From Candidatus Limnocylindrales bacterium (GTDB taxonomy: Bacteria; Desulfobacterota; Binatia; UBA1149; CAITLU01), in assembly GCA_035626395.1 (NCBI GenBank), contig DASPNR010000031.1, positions 62,001-126,000 of the forward strand: a stretch of 64,000 bases of DNA. The letters are read 5' to 3'. The position numbers were made by a program, and so were the translations under genes. Shown piece by piece: positions 1 to 8,229 of this stretch. Below the pieces are notes generated by a model. The model saw only the letters and a list, made by a program, of their open reading frames with translations, made no database searches and was not told the origin of the DNA. Position 1 is the first letter of the stretch; every line of letters begins with the position of its first letter.

Positions 1-85
1 GACGGCCGCCATCATCGCTGGGCGCCCTTCTGAAGCAAGGCGAAAAGTGCGACCGGCGCGGGTGTCGAAGCCGCGGGTCTTCGCT

Positions 86-97
86 TACGGAGCCGTA
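86..97. promoter_or_regulatory. Candidate TetR operator (short palindrome)
   Basis: TACGG and CCGTA face each other across a 2-bp AG spacer about 50 bp upstream of the TetR start at 149. The hexamer TTACGG occurs again at 100-105. Position and symmetry suit an autoregulatory operator, but the arms are only 5 bp, so this is a weak candidate. The rest of 1-148 holds no gene I can support. Confidence 0.3.
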
Positions 98-148
98 GGT
101 TACGGTTGCGTATCAAGCCTGCCGCAGTCAAGGTGGCCGGGAGACGCA

Positions 149-787
149 ATGGGCAGGGACGATAAAGGACCGCGACTCTCTTCGTCGGCGCGGCGGGCGC
201 AGCTCGTGGACATCGGTCGCAAGGTCTTCGCCCAGCGCGGCTACGAGGCGGCATCGGTCGAAGAGATCGCCGAGCGCGCCAAGATCTCCAAGCCCATCGT
301 CTACGAGCACTTCGGCGGCAAGGAAGGACTCTACGCCGTCGTCGTCGACCGCGAGATCGAGCACATCGTCACCTGCATCGTCGATGCCATCTCGGTCGGC
401 ACGCCGCGCGAGCGGCTCGAGCAGGCGGCGCTGGCCTTCCTGCGGTACGTCAAGGAGCGCCCCGAGGGCTTTGCGATGCTGCTGCGCGATGCGCCGGCGT
501 CCAAACGCACCGGAGAGATGCCGGCGCTGATGTACGACCTCGCCGACCGGGTCGGCGCCATCTTCACCGACCAGTTCCGCAAGGCCGGCTACGACGCCAA
601 GGCCGCGCCCATCTACGCGCACGCGCTGGTGGGCATGGTCGCTTTCGTCGGCCAGTGGTGGACCGAGAGCAGCAAGCCACCGGCGGTCGAGACCGTCGCC
701 AGCCACATTGCGGCGTTGGCGTGGATGGGACTCCGCCATCTTCCGAAAAAGCCGACGCTGACGGCGAACACCGAGAAAAAGCGATGA
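149..787 (+). CDS. TetR/AcrR family transcriptional regulator
   Basis: This is a 212-residue one-component repressor of the TetR type. A helix-turn-helix lies near residues 17-63, with the typical run from VFAQRGYEAASVEEIAERA into SKPIVYEHFGGKEGLY. The remainder is an all-helical ligand-binding domain of ordinary length. I start at ATG 149; codons upstream in the same frame (from 47) read as low-complexity leader. The stop overlaps the start of the next gene in an ATGA, so regulator and alpha/beta hydrolase are translated together. The likely role is to sense a hydrophobic ligand and control itself and the hydrolase. The effector is unknown. Confidence 0.9.
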   Translation: MGRDDKGPRLSSSARRAQLVDIGRKVFAQRGYEAASVEEIAERAKISKPIVYEHFGGKEGLYAVVVDREIEHIVTCIVDAISVGTPRERLEQAALAFLRYVKERPEGFAMLLRDAPASKRTGEMPALMYDLADRVGAIFTDQFRKAGYDAKAAPIYAHALVGMVAFVGQWWTESSKPPAVETVASHIAALAWMGLRHLPKKPTLTANTEKKR

Positions 788-1710
788 AAGAAGCTACCGC
801 CATGCGTGAAGTGCTGCTGCACGGTCATCTCATCCGCTACCGGACCGCAGGCCGTGGACCCGTGGTTCTTCTCATCCACGGCATTGCAGGCAGCTCGGCG
901 ACCTGGGACGAGCTCATTCCGCATCTTGCGCGCAACTACACCGTCGTCGCTCCCGACCTGCTCGGCCACGGCAGCTCGGCCAAGCCGCGCGGCGACTATT
1001 CGCTCGGCGCGTACGCCAGCGGCATTCGCGACCTGATGGCGGTGCTGGGACATTCTCGGGCCAGCGTGGTCGGGCACTCTCTGGGTGGCGGCGTGGCGAT
1101 GCAGTTCGCCTACCAGTTCCCTGAGCGCTGCGAGCGCCTGGTGCTCGTCTCCAGCGGCGGCCTCGGCGAGGAGGTGCACGCCATTTTGCGCGCCGCCACG
1201 CTGCCCGGGTCGGAGTGGGTGCTGCCGCTGATGTGCGCCGCCGGCATTCGCGATGCCATCGACAATGCCGCAGGCTTCCTCGCGCGCCTGGGCCTGCGCG
1301 TGGGGCCGGATCTGGAGGAGGCATGGCGCGGCTTCTGCTCGCTCGGCGACGCCGACTGCCGGCGCGCCTTCCTCCACACGCTACGCACCATCGTCGACGT
1401 GCGCGGACAGCGCGTCAGCGCCACCGACCGCCTCTACCTTCTGGACGTGGGGCTGCCGGCCATGATCGTCTGGGGCGCGCGCGACCCGATGATTCCGGTT
1501 CGGCATGCGCACGAGGCGCACGCTGCCATACCCGGCAGCCGCCTGGAGGTCTTTGACGGCGCCGGCCACTTCCCGCATCGCGACGAGCCGCTGCGCTTTG
1601 CCGAGCTTCTCGTGGATTTCTTCGAAAGCACGGAGCCGGGCGTGATCACCGATGACAGGATCCACGCGCTGCTGCGGCGGCGCGAGCGCCAGGGCAGCGC
1701 CGTCGCGTAG
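784..1710 (+). CDS. Alpha/beta hydrolase (esterase/lipase-like)
   Basis: This is a 308-residue alpha/beta-hydrolase-fold enzyme. The HGIAGSS oxyanion-hole loop is near residue 32, and the nucleophile Ser99 sits in GHSLGG. Asp234 (GARDPMIP) and His262 (GAGHFPHRDEP) complete a Ser-Asp-His triad in the usual order and spacing. There is no signal peptide, so it is probably cytoplasmic. ATG 784 overlaps the TetR stop by 4 bp; a second in-frame ATG at 802 is an alternative start. Family members cleave esters, lactones or meta-cleavage products; the substrate cannot be read from the sequence. A PlsC-type acyltransferase follows about 70 bp downstream, which is weak support for a lipid or ester substrate. 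Confidence 0.88.
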   Translation: MKEATAMREVLLHGHLIRYRTAGRGPVVLLIHGIAGSSATWDELIPHLARNYTVVAPDLLGHGSSAKPRGDYSLGAYASGIRDLMAVLGHSRASVVGHSLGGGVAMQFAYQFPERCERLVLVSSGGLGEEVHAILRAATLPGSEWVLPLMCAAGIRDAIDNAAGFLARLGLRVGPDLEEAWRGFCSLGDADCRRAFLHTLRTIVDVRGQRVSATDRLYLLDVGLPAMIVWGARDPMIPVRHAHEAHAAIPGSRLEVFDGAGHFPHRDEPLRFAELLVDFFESTEPGVITDDRIHALLRRRERQGSAVA

Positions 1711-1748
1711 CTTCACGATCTGCGCCCGTCCTGCTAGGCTCGCCCAAC

Positions 1749-1766
1749 GGCCTCGGCAGCGAGGCC
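1749..1766 (+). other. Short hairpin between hydrolase and acyltransferase
   Basis: GGCCTCG and CGAGGCC form a perfect 7-bp stem around a GCAG loop. It lies 38 bp after the hydrolase stop and 13 bp before the TTG start of the acyltransferase. No T-run follows, so it is not a clear terminator. It could attenuate transcription or affect initiation at the weak start. Confidence 0.35.
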
Positions 1767-1779
1767 CTCGGGCAGCATC

Positions 1780-2547
1780 TTGAAGGCCGGTTTCGCACGC
1801 TCGGCAGTGATTCTAGTCCGCACCGTGTCGGCGACGCTGCGCATCTCGATCGCAACGATCTGGGAAGTCTATCGCGGCACCTTCCGCCGCTCGGTCGGCG
1901 ACGAGCGGCTGCGCTGGTGGTCGCGCCGTCTGATCGACCTGGCCGAGCTTCGCTGCCGCGTCGTCAATCCGCGCGGGATCACCTTCGGCAATGACGGCAA
2001 GCCGACGATCCTGATGAGCAACCACTCGAGCCTCTATGACATCCCGCTGATCTTCGTCGCGCTGCCCGGCTCCATCCGCATGCTGACCAAAAAGGAGCTG
2101 TTCTCGATTCCGATCTGGGGCCGCGGCCTGCGCGCCGGCGAGTTCGCCTCCATCGATCGCAGGAACCGCGAGCAGGCGATCCGCGATCTGGCCCAGGCGC
2201 GTGCCAAGATGGAGAGCGGCATCGTGCTGTGGGTGGCGCCCGAAGGGACGCGCTCGCGCGATGGGCGGCTCGGTCCGTTCAAGAAGGGCGGATTCATGCT
2301 GGCGCTCGAGACCGGGGCTCAGATCGTGCCGATCGGCATTCGCGGCGCGGGGCAGGTGCTTCCGCCCAAGACCTTTCGCAGCCTGCAGCTCGGCTGCACG
2401 GCCGAGGTTCATGTGGGCGAGCCCATCGACGCGAGCAGCTATTCGATCGAGACGCGCGATCAGCTCATGGAAGAAGTCGCCCGGCGCATCGTCGAGCTCG
2501 CACGCGTCGAGCGCCGCGGCGCGCCGGCCGAGCAGGAAGCGGCCTGA
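1780..2547 (+). CDS. plsC: 1-acyl-sn-glycerol-3-phosphate acyltransferase (PlsC family)
   Basis: This enzyme transfers an acyl chain to lysophosphatidate or a similar acceptor at the inner membrane. Block I is NHSSLYD, giving the catalytic HX4D (His82-Asp87). Block III is EGTRS at Glu155, followed by FKKGGF; later PIGIRGAGQ matches the conserved VPVxI region. The 255-residue length is normal. The start is uncertain: TTG 1780 gives the longest sensible reading, GTG 1807 is an alternative, and neither has a good ribosome-binding site. The N-terminal 50 residues (TVSATLRISIATIWEVYRG) are moderately hydrophobic and could be a membrane anchor. The acyl-acceptor specificity is inferred from the family only. 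Confidence 0.85.
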   Translation: MKAGFARSAVILVRTVSATLRISIATIWEVYRGTFRRSVGDERLRWWSRRLIDLAELRCRVVNPRGITFGNDGKPTILMSNHSSLYDIPLIFVALPGSIRMLTKKELFSIPIWGRGLRAGEFASIDRRNREQAIRDLAQARAKMESGIVLWVAPEGTRSRDGRLGPFKKGGFMLALETGAQIVPIGIRGAGQVLPPKTFRSLQLGCTAEVHVGEPIDASSYSIETRDQLMEEVARRIVELARVERRGAPAEQEAA

Positions 2548-2629
2548 CTTCCGACTTGCAGGAGACGACGCTGGCGCGCCGGACGTGGTGCGTCGTGCGA
2601 AGGGAACGCGTGACCGCGCCTGCTCGCCG

Positions 2630-3001
2630 TCAAAGGCGCGCGCGCGAGCGACGCATCCTCTCCACGAGCACTCGCATCACGTGCAGCGCAAAGAACGGGG
2701 TCTCCTGCACCATCGTCAGGAACGCGCTCTCGTCGACGCGCGCCAGCTTGACGTCGGTGCGTGCCACCGCGGTCGCGCTGCGCGCCTTGTTGTCGATCAG
2801 CGACATCTCGCCCAGCAGATCCCCGGGGCCCGAAAGATCGAGAAGCTTGTCGCCGAGCATGATGTCGACGGTCCCTTCGAGCACGACGTACATCGAATCG
2901 CCGGCTTCGCCCTGTTGAAAGACGGTGGCGCCAGCGGGAAACGACTCGATGTTCCTCGAGCTCGCAAAGAGCTTCTCCAAGCGCAGCAGCGGTCCAGCCA
3001 T
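2630..3001 (-). CDS. Small cyclic-nucleotide-binding (cNMP/CAP_ED) domain protein
   Basis: This 123-residue protein is a single cNMP-binding beta-roll. FPAGATVFQQGEAGDSMYVV is the first conserved stretch, followed by LEGTVDI, GPGDLLGEMSL and ARSATAVA, which is the phosphate-binding cassette with its Arg. A short C-terminal helix (HVMRVLVERMRR) follows and there is no helix-turn-helix, so it is not a CRP-type DNA binder. I start at MAGPLL (3001); an in-frame ATG at 3046 adds a Cys/Arg-rich leader without family character. It converges on the acyltransferase. Such free domains act as sensors or are bound by partner enzymes; the partner here is unknown. Confidence 0.8.
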   Translation of the reverse strand: MAGPLLRLEKLFASSRNIESFPAGATVFQQGEAGDSMYVVLEGTVDIMLGDKLLDLSGPGDLLGEMSLIDNKARSATAVARTDVKLARVDESAFLTMVQETPFFALHVMRVLVERMRRSRARL

Positions 3002-3169
3002 GTCCGTCGTCCCCCTGGAACGGTCGCAGCGATATGTCCCGAGCATCGGCCCTACGCAAGGCGATGCACACGCGCTCTTGCTGCCGACTCCATGTTGACG
3101 GCCATGCCGGCAACCGTTTCAACGACCGCAAGAAAAAGGTGACGGCGCCGTCGCCTTGGCGCACCGGTC

Positions 3170-4714
3170 ATGGCCGCCACGCAACCGACAATGAGTAAGC
3201 CGGGCACGCCGCCGCAGTACTGGCTCACGCGCTTCGTGATCCTGCGCCTGCTCGGCACGGTCTATGCCGTCGCCTTTCTGGCGGCGGTGCGCCAGCTGCC
3301 GGCGCTCATCGGCTCGCAGGGTCTGATGCCGGCGGCGGTCTTCCTGCAAAGCGTGCGCGAGCATTTCGGGTCGGCGCCCGCGGCGGTTGCTCGGGTTCCT
3401 TCGCTGTTCTGGATCGACACCTCGGACGCGGCGCTGCAGGCCGTGGCGTGGAGCGGTCTCGCCATCGCCTGCATCGTCGCGGCCGGCTACGCCAACGCAC
3501 TGATGATGGCCGCGTTGTGGCTGCTGTACATGTCCATCGTGCGCGTGGGGCAGGACTGGTACGGCTACGGCTGGGAGATTCAGCTGCTGGAAACCGGGTT
3601 CCTGGCCATCTTTCTGTGCCCGTTGCTCGACGGGCGGCCCTTCCCGCGCCGCGAGCCGCCGCGAGCGATCGTGGCGCTGATGCGCTGGCTGATCTTCCGC
3701 ATCATGCTCGGCGCCGGCCTCATCAAACTGCGCGGCGATCCGGTGTGGCGCGACCTGACGGCGCTCGACTACCACTTCGAGACCCAGCCGCTGCCCAATC
3801 CGCTCAGCCGCTGGTTTCATTTCCTTCCGCGCCCGGCGCTGCGCGCCGGCGTGGCCTTCAATCACCTCGCCGAGCTGGTCGCGCCGTGGCTGATGTGGAT
3901 CGGCGGCCGCGCTCGCTACCTCGCCGGCGTTGTCATCGTCGCCTTCCAGCTCACGCTGATTCTCAGCGGCAATCTCTCGTTCCTGAACTGGCTGACGATC
4001 GTGCCGGCGCTGGCGTGCTTCGATGACGCCTTCTGGAGGCGCCTGCTTCCGGCGCCGCTGGTCCGCCGCTCGATGGCTGCGCAGGAGCGCGCGGAGCCGA
4101 GCGTGGCCATGCGCCGCGCCTCGCTGGCAGTCACGGCGCTGGTGGTGGTGCTGAGCCTTCCGCCGGCGTTCAACATGCTGTCGGCAAGCCAGATCATGAA
4201 CACGTCGTTCGACCCTCTGGCGCTGGTCAACACCTACGGCGCCTTCGGCACCGTCGGCAAGGTACGGATGAACGTGATCTTCGAAGGCACCCACGCTGTC
4301 GTGCCCGACGAGCGCGCGCTTTGGCAGCCTTATCGGTACGTCGCGCTGCCGGTGGACGTCGATCGGATGCCGCCGCTGGTCGCGCCGTACCAGCCGCGGC
4401 TGGACTGGCAGATGTGGTTCGCGTCGATGAGCCGCGCCGAGGACTATCCCTGGACGCTGCACCTGGTCTGGAAGCTGCTGCACGGCGACGAGGGCGCGCT
4501 GTCGCTGTTCGCGGAGAACCCGTTTCCGAACGGGCCGCCGCGCTTCATCCGCGCGACGCAGTACCGGTACGAATTCGCCGACCCGGACGATGAGCAGGGG
4601 CGCTGGTGGAATCGCGAGCGCGTGCGGACATGGCTGCCGCCGCTGGCCAAGGACGACCCGCGGCTGCAGCGCGCGCTCGAGCACCTCGGCTTCCTCGGCA
4701 AGGCGCCGGACTGA
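3170..4714 (+). CDS. Lipase maturation factor (LMF1)-like membrane protein
   Basis: This 514-residue polytopic protein opens with an N-terminal segment of the type YWLTRFVILRLLGTVYAVAF. Hydrophobic stretches follow near residues 95-120, 180-190 and 260-335. The signature runs GYGWEIQLLETGFLAIF, IFRIMLGAGLIKLRGD, then DLTALDYHFETQPLPNP and FNHLAELVAPW, which I recognise as the LMF1 family pattern. In animals LMF1 helps lipoprotein lipase fold in the ER; bacterial members are of unknown function. The C-terminal third (VNTYGAFGTVGK, PPRFIRATQYRYEF) matches the lumenal tail of the family. It stands alone on the plus strand between two convergent or divergent neighbours. Confidence 0.85.
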   Translation: MAATQPTMSKPGTPPQYWLTRFVILRLLGTVYAVAFLAAVRQLPALIGSQGLMPAAVFLQSVREHFGSAPAAVARVPSLFWIDTSDAALQAVAWSGLAIACIVAAGYANALMMAALWLLYMSIVRVGQDWYGYGWEIQLLETGFLAIFLCPLLDGRPFPRREPPRAIVALMRWLIFRIMLGAGLIKLRGDPVWRDLTALDYHFETQPLPNPLSRWFHFLPRPALRAGVAFNHLAELVAPWLMWIGGRARYLAGVVIVAFQLTLILSGNLSFLNWLTIVPALACFDDAFWRRLLPAPLVRRSMAAQERAEPSVAMRRASLAVTALVVVLSLPPAFNMLSASQIMNTSFDPLALVNTYGAFGTVGKVRMNVIFEGTHAVVPDERALWQPYRYVALPVDVDRMPPLVAPYQPRLDWQMWFASMSRAEDYPWTLHLVWKLLHGDEGALSLFAENPFPNGPPRFIRATQYRYEFADPDDEQGRWWNRERVRTWLPPLAKDDPRLQRALEHLGFLGKAPD

Positions 4715-5122
4715 GGCAGCTCCACCGCCCGCCGTCGGTGCAGCGGGACCGCTCGAAAAGATGCGTGACGGCGCGCGGAAGGCGCAACGCGCCGGTGGCG
4801 GACAAGGGGCCGGCACCGAAGACGCGCTGCGAACCGAACTGCGCCCGGCTACGGTGTCGCAGCCGGGCGCAGCAAACGCGCTCTCGTAATGCGGGCGATC
4901 GATTTACCCGAAACGTCGGGGCGCAATCGCACGTTCCGCGCTCGCTGTCGCGGCCACGCGCTCTTGACCGCAAAGATACGGTTTCAGCAGAGGCGATAGC
5001 AAGAAGTAGTTTTCGTTGTCGGTTGTCCGTTCGCGATGACTGCGCTCCTCCGAAACGCGATCGCCCGCGACGGGGCTGCCGCCGCGGGCGATACGCGCAT
5101 CCGGAGGAGCGAGTCCTCGGAA
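4715..5122. other. Intergenic region, no gene recognised
   Basis: No supported protein or RNA gene lies here. Short open frames on both strands are Arg/Ala-rich with no family character. The only clear structure is the inverted repeat at 5060-5092. Base composition around 4900-5030 is slightly less GC-rich than the flanking genes. Confidence 0.6.
5060..5092 (-). terminator. Perfect 10-bp inverted repeat, candidate terminator
   Basis: ATCGCCCGCG and CGCGGGCGAT are exact reverse complements separated by 13 bases. The structure starts 30 bp past the stop of the minus-strand His/Tyr-rich gene. On that strand only a short TTT follows, so termination may be weak. Confidence 0.5.
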
Positions 5123-5440
5123 TCAGTACGGGTAGTAGTACCCCGGCGGCGGATAGTAGTACCGGCGAACGGGCGCAGGGTAGTAGTAGCGCGGACCGTA
5201 GGAGTAGTAGCCGGGTCCGTAGTAGTAGCGCGGATAGCTGTACGAGTGCGCCAGCGCCGCGCCTCCCAGGATCGCGCCGGTGATACCGAGCGCGATCGCC
5301 GCGCCGTGGTGACCATGATGGTGATGACCACCCCAGTGGCCGCCCCAGCGATGTCCGCCGCGCCACCCGGCATCCGCTGCCGTTGCCGACAGCGAGACCG
5401 TCATCGCGACCGCCGCCAAAATCATCCCAAGCTTTTTCAT
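5123..5440 (-). CDS. Small secreted His- and Tyr-rich protein
   Basis: This 105-residue protein has a clear signal peptide (MKKLGMILAAVAMTVSLSATA, cut after ADA). The mature part begins with a Gly/Trp/His block (GGHRWGGHWGGHHHHGHHG). A short hydrophobic Ala/Gly/Ile segment follows, and a tail dominated by Tyr runs and Pro (YYYGPGYYSYGPRYYY) ends in YYPY. The start has a purine-rich ribosome-binding site just upstream. Small Gly/Tyr/His-rich exported proteins are common, mostly uncharacterised, and some bind metals or associate with the envelope. The His cluster could bind metal, which is inference only. The repeated TAGTAGTA seen on the plus strand is simply these Tyr codons. Confidence 0.75.
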   Translation of the reverse strand: MKKLGMILAAVAMTVSLSATAADAGWRGGHRWGGHWGGHHHHGHHGAAIALGITGAILGGAALAHSYSYPRYYYGPGYYSYGPRYYYPAPVRRYYYPPPGYYYPY

Positions 5441-5672
5441 CTCTCTTCCTCGTCGAGGCCTGATCGTCCCGCTACGGAATCAGGTCCCTGCCTCAACGAC
5501 GACGTTGGGGACCCGACATTCAAAAAGATAATGGAAACGGGCGAGTCACGCCACGGATCTTCGGCGGCCGGGGGCGTGTCTGGAATCGCGGCCGACGCTG
5601 TCGTACATGACCGTGCGGCTGCGGCAGCGCCGCACCCTGTGTTCATCGACCACCCACGAGGGAGGTGCCGTC

Positions 5673-6749
5673 ATGCCAGCGTTCCTTTGGCCGTCGCTGA
5701 TCTACGCCGTGCTGCTGGCGCTGCACGTGGTGGTGCCCGGACGCTGGGTCGACGGCTACGTCACCGATAAGACCACCGGCGCCCGCCTGCGCTACCGGCT
5801 CAACGGCCTGCGCGTGCTCGCCATTGCCATTGCCTTGTGGGCTGCGGCCTGCGCCTCGGGACTGCTGGCGTGGGACGCCTTCTACGTCCATCGCTGGGAG
5901 ATGGCGGCCGGCGCCTGCGCGCTCGGCCTCGTCTTCACTCTCGCCATCGTGCTGCCGGCGCCGCCGGTGCCCGGCAGGAGCCTGCTGGAGGAACTCTACC
6001 TCGGACGCTGGGAGAATCCGCAGGCCTTCGGCGGGATGCTCGACGCCAAGATGGTGCTCTACCTGATCGGCGCGGTGATGCTCGAGCTGAACATCCTCTC
6101 CTTCACTGCGCATCACGTGATGCTGCATCCCGACGACCCGTCACCGGGCGTGTTCCTGTACGCGGCGATGTTCAGCTTCTTCGTCGTCGAGTACCTGAAC
6201 TTCGAAGAGGTCCATCTCTACACTTACGACTTCATGGCCGAGCGCGTCGGCTTCAAGCTGGGGTGGGGATGCCTCGTGTTCTACCCGTTCTTCTACTGCG
6301 TGGGCCTGTGGGCAGTGGCCGAGCTTCCCGACCCTGACACGTCGGCACCGGCGCTGGTGCTGTGCGCGATGATGTTCTTCGGCGGCTGGGTGCTCTCGCG
6401 CGGCGCCAACCTGCAGAAGTTCCAGTTCAAGCGCGATCCCCACGCCAAGGCCTTCGGCATCCTGGACCCGCGCCCGCTCAGCGCGCAGGGCCGTCACGTC
6501 CTTACCGGCGGCTTCTGGGGCCTGTCGCGCCACATCAACTACCTGGGCGAGATCCTGATGGCGTGCGGCCTCACGCTCAGCCTCGGCTATCCCGCCGTGC
6601 TGGCACCGTGGCTGTACCCGCTCTACTACGTCGCGCTGCTCTTCCCGCGGCAGGCCGACGACGACCGGCGCTGCGCCGAGCGCTACGGCGAGCTCTGGCA
6701 GGAATACTGCCGGCGCGTGCCGTGGCGCATCATTCCGTTCGTGTACTGA
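5673..6749 (+). CDS. ERG4/ERG24-family sterol reductase (delta-14 sterol reductase-like)
   Basis: This 358-residue polytopic membrane enzyme has the family's C-terminal signatures: GFWGLSRHINYLGEI (His287) and QADDDRRCAERYGELWQEY followed by RVPWRIIPFVY. These match the NADPH- and sterol-binding end of C14-, C24(28)- and 7-dehydrocholesterol reductases. LLEELYLGRWENP and LGWGCLVFYPFFYCVGLW are further family motifs. ATG 5673 follows a good GGAGGT site. Known members reduce a sterol ring double bond with NADPH. No squalene cyclase or other sterol gene lies in this window, so the substrate may be self-made elsewhere in the genome or scavenged. The gene ends 20 bp inside the convergent export operon. 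Confidence 0.88.
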   Translation: MPAFLWPSLIYAVLLALHVVVPGRWVDGYVTDKTTGARLRYRLNGLRVLAIAIALWAAACASGLLAWDAFYVHRWEMAAGACALGLVFTLAIVLPAPPVPGRSLLEELYLGRWENPQAFGGMLDAKMVLYLIGAVMLELNILSFTAHHVMLHPDDPSPGVFLYAAMFSFFVVEYLNFEEVHLYTYDFMAERVGFKLGWGCLVFYPFFYCVGLWAVAELPDPDTSAPALVLCAMMFFGGWVLSRGANLQKFQFKRDPHAKAFGILDPRPLSAQGRHVLTGGFWGLSRHINYLGEILMACGLTLSLGYPAVLAPWLYPLYYVALLFPRQADDDRRCAERYGELWQEYCRRVPWRIIPFVY

Positions 6750-8229
6750 GCGCCGGGTCTTCCTCGCCGGCGGTTGCGGCGATGACGCTGCCTGGTGCAT
6801 CGCTCTGCCAGCCGCCGCCGAGCGCCTTGTAGAGCGCGACCAGATTGGTTGTCACGGTTGCGCGGCTTACCGCCAACGATTCCTCCAGGCCGAGGCGCGC
6901 ACGCTGCGCTTCGAGCACCGACTGGAAATCGATCACGCCATTCTCGTACTGCGTGCGCGCCAGCCGCTCCGCCTCGCGCGCCGCGCCCACGGCGTGTGCG
7001 AGGCGATCGCGACGCACCTGCTCGCGCGCGAACGCCACCAGGGCGTTCTCTCCTTCCTCGTACGCTGCCAGCACCGCCGCCTCGTAGTCGGACAGCGCCT
7101 GGTCGGCTCGTGCGGAGCGCGCCGCGATCTCCGCGCGGATGCGGCCGGCATCGAAGAGGTTCCAGCGAACGCTCGGGCCGATGCCGTAGCCGCGAGCGGC
7201 CTCGTCGTCGAGGCCGCTTACGCTCGTTGCCGACAGCTCGAGCGATCCGTTCAGCGTCAGCTTCGGATACAGATCGGCCGTGGCCACGCCGATGGCGGCG
7301 GTCGCGGCCGCGAGGCGGCGTTCGGCGGCCGCCACATCGGGTCGGCGGCGCAGCAGATCGGCCGGAACACCGACGGCGATGCGCGCGGGAGCAGCCGGAA
7401 GCGGCTGCTCCGTGCTCAGCCCCGCATCGAGCGAGCCCGCCGGCAGCGCCAGCAGCACGGCCAGACGATGGCGCGCCTGGGCCATCTCGCTCTCCAGCGT
7501 CGGAATGCGCGCTCGCGTTTCGGAGAGCTGGTACGTCGCCTGCTGCACGTCGAGATCGCCCACCAGGCCCGCCTCGAAACGCCACCGCGTCATCTGCAGC
7601 GTCTGCGCCTGGCTCTCGGCGTTGTCGATGGCGATGGCGATGCGCTCCTGCAGCGAGCGCAGCTCGACGTAGTTGCGCGCCACCTCGGCCGTGACGCTGA
7701 CGAGCGCGCTCCGCAGGTCGGCACGCGCGGCTTCCAGCGTGCCCTGCCTCTGCTCGATGTCGCGGCGCACGCCGCCGAACAGGTCGATCTCCCAGCCCGC
7801 ATCGAAGCCGGCCGAGAACAGATCGAAGCTGCCGCCGGAGCCGCCGCTTCCGCCGCTCCCGCTCGCGGAGCTGCTCGCACGCTTCTGCCGCTGATAGGCG
7901 GTGCTGAGGTCGGCCGTGGGAAACAGCGAAGCGATGGCGCCCGTACGGCGCGCACGCGCTTCGCGCACGGCGGCCATCGCGCGCGAAACGTCGGTATTGC
8001 CTGCCAGCGCACGCGCTATGAGATCGTCGAGGACCGGGTCGCCGAGCAGGCGCCACCACTGCGCAAGCTCCTGTGCCCCTGCCTCCAGGCCGCCCTGCAG
8101 CGGCGCGTTCCACTCGCGCAGCGACGGCACCGGCGGCGGGCGGTAGTCGGGACCGACGGTGATGCAGCCGCCGGCCAGCACGGCGCAGAGAATGCCGAGC
8201 GTCGGCAGCGGCAGGCGCCCTCTACTCAT
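6730..8229 (-). CDS. Outer-membrane efflux lipoprotein, NodT/OprM (RND-type outer membrane factor) family
   Basis: This 499-residue TolC-like channel begins with a lipoprotein signal peptide ending in LAGGC (Cys22), then ITVGPDYRPPPVP, typical of NodT-type factors. Two outer-membrane-efflux repeats follow, with long coiled-coil helices such as RTGAIASLFPTADLSTAYQRQ, LRSALVSVTAEVARNYVELR and RVLLRRRPDVAAAERRL-like text. A Gly/Ser stretch (residues about 119-131) replaces a loop. It is the last gene of a four-gene operon, and its ATG lies 8 bp inside the permease gene. It should form the outer-membrane exit duct for the MacA/MacB-type pump upstream. The 3' end overlaps the sterol reductase gene by 20 bp. 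Confidence 0.92.
   Translation of the reverse strand: MSRGRLPLPTLGILCAVLAGGCITVGPDYRPPPVPSLREWNAPLQGGLEAGAQELAQWWRLLGDPVLDDLIARALAGNTDVSRAMAAVREARARRTGAIASLFPTADLSTAYQRQKRASSSASGSGGSGGSGGSFDLFSAGFDAGWEIDLFGGVRRDIEQRQGTLEAARADLRSALVSVTAEVARNYVELRSLQERIAIAIDNAESQAQTLQMTRWRFEAGLVGDLDVQQATYQLSETRARIPTLESEMAQARHRLAVLLALPAGSLDAGLSTEQPLPAAPARIAVGVPADLLRRRPDVAAAERRLAAATAAIGVATADLYPKLTLNGSLELSATSVSGLDDEAARGYGIGPSVRWNLFDAGRIRAEIAARSARADQALSDYEAAVLAAYEEGENALVAFAREQVRRDRLAHAVGAAREAERLARTQYENGVIDFQSVLEAQRARLGLEESLAVSRATVTTNLVALYKALGGGWQSDAPGSVIAATAGEEDPALSTRTE

Noticed and set aside
3119-4816. Long minus-strand frame across the lipase-maturation-factor gene
   Set aside because: The product is Arg/Gln/His-rich without any domain, while the plus strand encodes a recognisable membrane family. 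High GC keeps opposite frames open.
5110-5240. TAGTAGTA-rich stretch that looks like a microsatellite
   Set aside because: It is the complement of Tyr codon runs in the small secreted protein.
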